Source of the DNA: an uncultured SAR86 cluster bacterium
GTDB taxonomy: Bacteria; Pseudomonadota; Gammaproteobacteria; Magnimaribacterales; AG-339-G14
Assembly: GCA_902561325.1 (NCBI GenBank)
Contig: CACEOL010000002.1
Coordinates: 1 to 64,000, forward strand
Length of the DNA: 64,000 nt
Reading direction: 5' to 3'
Position numbers and translations under genes: made by a program. The notes under the pieces were generated by a model. The model had not been told where the DNA came from and searched no databases. It saw only the letters and a program-made list of their open reading frames with translations. Positions 60,417 through 64,000 of this stretch are shown here, piece after piece (positions within the stretch are counted from its first letter, which is position 1; the number at the start of each line of letters is the position of its first letter).

Positions 60417-62008
60417 TGCATTGGCTAATAATATTTTTTTTATTTCTTGCTGGTTGCTCAGGAAACACTGATCAGAAATCAAAAGTTGATCTTTATACAG
60501 AGCAAGGAATTTTACTTCTTGGAAATGGTACAGAACCTTCTGGAATAGATCCTCATATTGTTACAGGAGTTCCAGAACATAAAATATTGTTAGCTCTTTT
60601 GGAAGGGCTAGTTATTTTTAATCCACAAAACAACGGGGTGCTTCCTGGAGTAGCATCAGAATGGATGATAAGTGAGGATGGCTTAACTTATACTTTTATT
60701 TTTAATCCAGAGGCGAAATGGACAAACGGCGAATCAGTGAAACCTGAACATTTTGTTTATTCTTGGAAAAGAATTCTTTCACCTGAACTAGGAGCGCAAT
60801 ATGCAGACATGCTATATGTCATCAAAAATGCTGAGAGTTTTCATAAAGGACAAATTAAAGATTTTTCCATGGTCGGGGTTTCTATCTTTGAAAATAAGCT
60901 TGTGGTTACATTGGAAAACCCAACCCCTTATTTTTTAAATATTTTAACTCATTATTCGACGTGGCCAGTTCACCCTGAAACTGTTGAAAAATTTGGTGGA
61001 ATGACTAGTAGAAATAATAAATGGACTAGGGTAAATAATTTTATCGGTAATGGTCCTTTTAAATTAGATTCATGGGAAATAAATAAATCTCTTAAGGTAT
61101 CAAGAAATGATTTTTATTGGGGTAACGATTTAAATAAAATTAATGGTATAGAATTTCTGCCTATTGATAATGAATTAACTCAAGATCGTTTATTTAGATC
61201 TGGTGGAATTCATTTAGCAAATACTGTTCCAACAGAAAAAATAATTAGATATAGAGAAGAAAGACCAAAGGAATTAGTTGAACATAATTATTTTGGAACC
61301 TATTACTACAGAATCAATACAAATAAATTTCCACTGAATGATGTAAATTTTAGAAAGGCATTATCTTTATCTATAGATCGTGACCTAATTGTAAAAAGTA
61401 TTTTAAAAGGTAATCAAAAAGTATCTTATTCTTTCACTCCTCCAGATGAAAATAGCTATAACCCAAATACCAAACTAGAATTTAATCCAGTTAAAGCAAA
61501 ACTACTTTTTAAACAATCAGGATATGACATAAATAATCAACCTCTTGAGGTGCTCTATAATACCTCCGAAGGCCATCAGAAAATTGCCCAAGCTATTCAA
61601 GAAATGTGGAAAAAATATTTAGGATTGAATGTAATTTTAACTAATGTTGATTGGAAAGTTTATTTAGCAAGAGAAACTCAAGGAGAATTTGATATATCTA
61701 GAGCTGGTTGGATTGGCGATTATCCAGACCCCTTTACTTTCCTTGATATGATGGTGACAGATAGAGGAAATAATAAAACTGGCTGGAGTAATGCTAAATA
61801 TGATGAAATTTTAAATAATGCAGCTTCAAAAATTTCAACAACAAAGAGATATGAACTGTATGAAGAAGCAGAAAAAATTCTCATAGATGAACTGCCTGTC
61901 ATTCCTTTATATACTTACACCAGAACATATCTCTTAAGTGAAAGGGTTAAAAATTGGCAAAACAATATTTTAGATACCAACCCATATCAATTTCTAAGTT
62001 TGGAATAA
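60416..62008 (+). CDS. Oligopeptide ABC transporter substrate-binding lipoprotein (OppA-like)
   Basis: Lipobox FLAGC; GTEPSGIDPHIVTGVPE, TFIFNPEAKWTNGESVKPEHFVYSWKRILSPE, WIGDYPDPFTFLDM. Confidence 0.92.
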   Translation: MHWLIIFFLFLAGCSGNTDQKSKVDLYTEQGILLLGNGTEPSGIDPHIVTGVPEHKILLALLEGLVIFNPQNNGVLPGVASEWMISEDGLTYTFIFNPEAKWTNGESVKPEHFVYSWKRILSPELGAQYADMLYVIKNAESFHKGQIKDFSMVGVSIFENKLVVTLENPTPYFLNILTHYSTWPVHPETVEKFGGMTSRNNKWTRVNNFIGNGPFKLDSWEINKSLKVSRNDFYWGNDLNKINGIEFLPIDNELTQDRLFRSGGIHLANTVPTEKIIRYREERPKELVEHNYFGTYYYRINTNKFPLNDVNFRKALSLSIDRDLIVKSILKGNQKVSYSFTPPDENSYNPNTKLEFNPVKAKLLFKQSGYDINNQPLEVLYNTSEGHQKIAQAIQEMWKKYLGLNVILTNVDWKVYLARETQGEFDISRAGWIGDYPDPFTFLDMMVTDRGNNKTGWSNAKYDEILNNAASKISTTKRYELYEEAEKILIDELPVIPLYTYTRTYLLSERVKNWQNNILDTNPYQFLSLE

Positions 62009-62012
62009 TATT

Positions 62013-62945
62013 TTGATTCAATTAATCTTAAAAAGATTATTCACTTACATCCCTGTTTTATTAGTTGTAGTCATTATTACATTCTTAATGATCCATGCTG
62101 CACCGGGAGGACCCTTTGACGCTGAAAGGGTGGCTTCACCTGAAATAATTGAGAAATTAAATGAAGCTTATAATCTAGATAAACCAATTCATGTTCAAAT
62201 TTATAATTATTTATTTAATGCTATTCAAGGAGATTTTGGACCGTCCTTTAAATATCCTGGCAGAACAGTCACAGAACTCATTATGTCAGGATTACCGACA
62301 ACTATTGAATTAGCAATTTACTCAATTCTTTTCGCAATCTTTTTAGGAGTAATTTCTGGACTTGTAGCTTCATTAAATCCAGGAAAAATTTTAGATATTG
62401 TGCCGATGTCCATCTCGTTACTAGGCATTTGTATTCCTTCAATTATTCTAGGACCAGTATTGGTTTTAATTTTTGGAATTTGGTATGAAGTTTTACCTGT
62501 TTATGGATGGGGCGATAATCCCGGCGATAAAATTCTGCCTACAATAACCCTTGGAACTGCCTATGCTGCTATTTTTGCAAGACTTACTCGAGGAGGAATG
62601 TTAGAAATTCTCGGTCAGGATTATATAAGAACTGCAAGGGCAAAGGGTCTTTCAGAGATTAGGATTGTTATTGTTCATGCTTTAAGAGGTGGAATTTTAC
62701 CGGTCATAAGTTTTTTGGGTCCTGCAATCGCCGGACTTCTTGCAGGTTCATTTGTAGTTGAAACTATATTCCAAATAAATGGAGTAGGTCGATTTTATGT
62801 TCAAGCAGCCTTTAATAGAGATTACACGATGATTTTAGGAACCTCTATTTTATTTACTTTTATGACTTTAACTTTTGTGTTGATCTCAGATATTGTAGCT
62901 TCCTTTTTAAATCCAACTTTGAGAGATTCAGGTGGTCTTGAATAG
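62013..62945 (+). CDS. Oligopeptide ABC transporter permease (OppB-like; TTG start)
   Basis: MIQLILKRLFTYIPVLLVVVIITFLMIHAAPGGPFD; RTARAKGLSEIRIVIVHALRGGILPV (EAA loop). Confidence 0.93.
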   Translation: MIQLILKRLFTYIPVLLVVVIITFLMIHAAPGGPFDAERVASPEIIEKLNEAYNLDKPIHVQIYNYLFNAIQGDFGPSFKYPGRTVTELIMSGLPTTIELAIYSILFAIFLGVISGLVASLNPGKILDIVPMSISLLGICIPSIILGPVLVLIFGIWYEVLPVYGWGDNPGDKILPTITLGTAYAAIFARLTRGGMLEILGQDYIRTARAKGLSEIRIVIVHALRGGILPVISFLGPAIAGLLAGSFVVETIFQINGVGRFYVQAAFNRDYTMILGTSILFTFMTLTFVLISDIVASFLNPTLRDSGGLE

Positions 62946-63791
62946 ATGTGGTTAGAATTATTTCAAGAGATTAAACAAAGAAAAATTCTTTTGATTTCTC
63001 TTTTGTATACCTTGTTTCTAATTTGTATTGCTCTCATCGCGCCTATAATCTCTCCTTATGAAGTATCTGAGCAGAATTTATCTCTAGGAGCTTCTGCTCC
63101 ATCTTTGCAATACATTTTAGGTACCGATGTTCTTGGTAGAGACCTTTTTTCGAGAATACTTTACGGAAGTAGAATATCTTTACTGGTTGGCTTTTTAGCT
63201 ACTTTTGTAGCAATAACTATTGGTCTTTCATATGGAGCAGTATCTGGCTATTTTGGAGGGAAAATAGACTCATTGATGATGAGGTTGGTAGATATATTGG
63301 ATGGACTGCCTTTTGTTATTTTTATAATTCTTATTCTCGTCATTTTTGGTAGAGACATTTATTTTTTATTTATTTCAATTGGAGCTTTTGGTTGGCTTTC
63401 CATGGCAAGAATTGTTCGTTTACAAGTTTTAGGATTAAGAAAAAAAGAGTTTGTAATATCTGCACAAATTATGGGCGCCAGCTCTTTCAGAATCTTGTTT
63501 AAACATATCATTCCTAATGTTTTAGGCACGGTAATAATTTATTCGACCTTGCTGGTGCCCCAATTTATGCTTTTAGAAGCTTTTTTAAGTTTTTTAGGTT
63601 TGGGGGTTCAACCACCTGATAGTTCTTGGGGAATCTTAATCAGAGAGGGAGCTAATACTATGGAGGAGTATTGGTGGTTACTTATTTTTCCAGCTTTTTT
63701 ATTTTCTTTAACCTTATTTGCGTTAAATTTCTTAGGCGATGGTTTAAGAGATATTTTAGATCCAAGGGATACTCAGAAATTAGAAAATTAA
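62946..63791 (+). CDS. Oligopeptide ABC transporter permease (OppC-like)
   Basis: LGTDVLGRDLFSRILYGSRISLLVG; SAQIMGASSFRILFKHIIPNVLG; FLGDGLRDILDPR. Confidence 0.94.
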   Translation: MWLELFQEIKQRKILLISLLYTLFLICIALIAPIISPYEVSEQNLSLGASAPSLQYILGTDVLGRDLFSRILYGSRISLLVGFLATFVAITIGLSYGAVSGYFGGKIDSLMMRLVDILDGLPFVIFIILILVIFGRDIYFLFISIGAFGWLSMARIVRLQVLGLRKKEFVISAQIMGASSFRILFKHIIPNVLGTVIIYSTLLVPQFMLLEAFLSFLGLGVQPPDSSWGILIREGANTMEEYWWLLIFPAFLFSLTLFALNFLGDGLRDILDPRDTQKLEN

Positions 63792-64000
63792 TTGATTTCA
63801 GATAGTTTCAATTCAATTATTTGACCAGGATAAATTAAGGTTTCATCTGGTATATCATTCCACTTCAAAATCCATTCTTTAGGGATGCCAAACTTATTAG
63901 ATATCTTAATAATACTATCGCCTCTTTTGACAGGATATGCGATGTCATTTTTAGGAACAGGTTTTGGCTTAATCTCTTTAAAATATTTTGGATAAATCAG
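63788..64000 (-). CDS. LysM-domain protein C-terminus (partial)
   Basis: Reverse translation ...YPVKRGDSIIKISNKFGIPKEWILKWNDIPDETLIYPGQIIELKLSEIN*. Confidence 0.85.
   Translation of the reverse strand: MIYPKYFKEIKPKPVPKNDIAYPVKRGDSIIKISNKFGIPKEWILKWNDIPDETLIYPGQIIELKLSEIN

Overview
This AT-rich, gene-dense chromosomal segment looks like a streamlined marine gammaproteobacterium, possibly SAR86-like. That assignment is inferred from gene content and order, not from a database search. Most of the window is housekeeping: coq7, pyrB, dsbD, nadA-nadC, recX-dnaX-recR-dcd, purN-purM, a divergent hda, sppA, xseA, gpsA, folE, maf, folD, tig-clpP-clpX-lon-hupB-ppiD and fabI. There are six tRNA genes (Val-GAC, Val-TAC, Asp-GTC, Pro-TGG, Arg-TCT, His-GTG). 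Accessory or metabolic blocks are: a convergent m5C methyltransferase / Sau3AI-MutH-type endonuclease pair beside umuDC; an Atu/MCC-like carboxylase cluster (DUF1446, enoyl-CoA hydratase, biotin carboxylase, carboxyltransferase); an SDR / beta-ketoacyl synthase / acyl-CoA ligase group; and a TonB receptor followed by OppABC. No CRISPR array, prophage or transposase was seen. The observations most worth follow-up are: (1) an unexplained structured intergenic RNA candidate on the minus strand (about 37487-37720) with a strong intrinsic terminator, competing helices and a 14-nt anti-SD-complementary stretch without a start codon; (2) a near-consensus LexA box in the short divergent region between the restriction endonuclease and umuD; (3) an A10 tract in dnaX at the end of the clamp-loader core, with stops close by in both alternative frames; (4) a 14+7 bp palindrome containing GATC immediately upstream of the methyltransferase; (5) tRNA-mRNA junctions with 7-nt spacers, and an msrAB stop codon inside a tRNA gene; (6) a secreted MsrA-thioredoxin-like-MsrB fusion.
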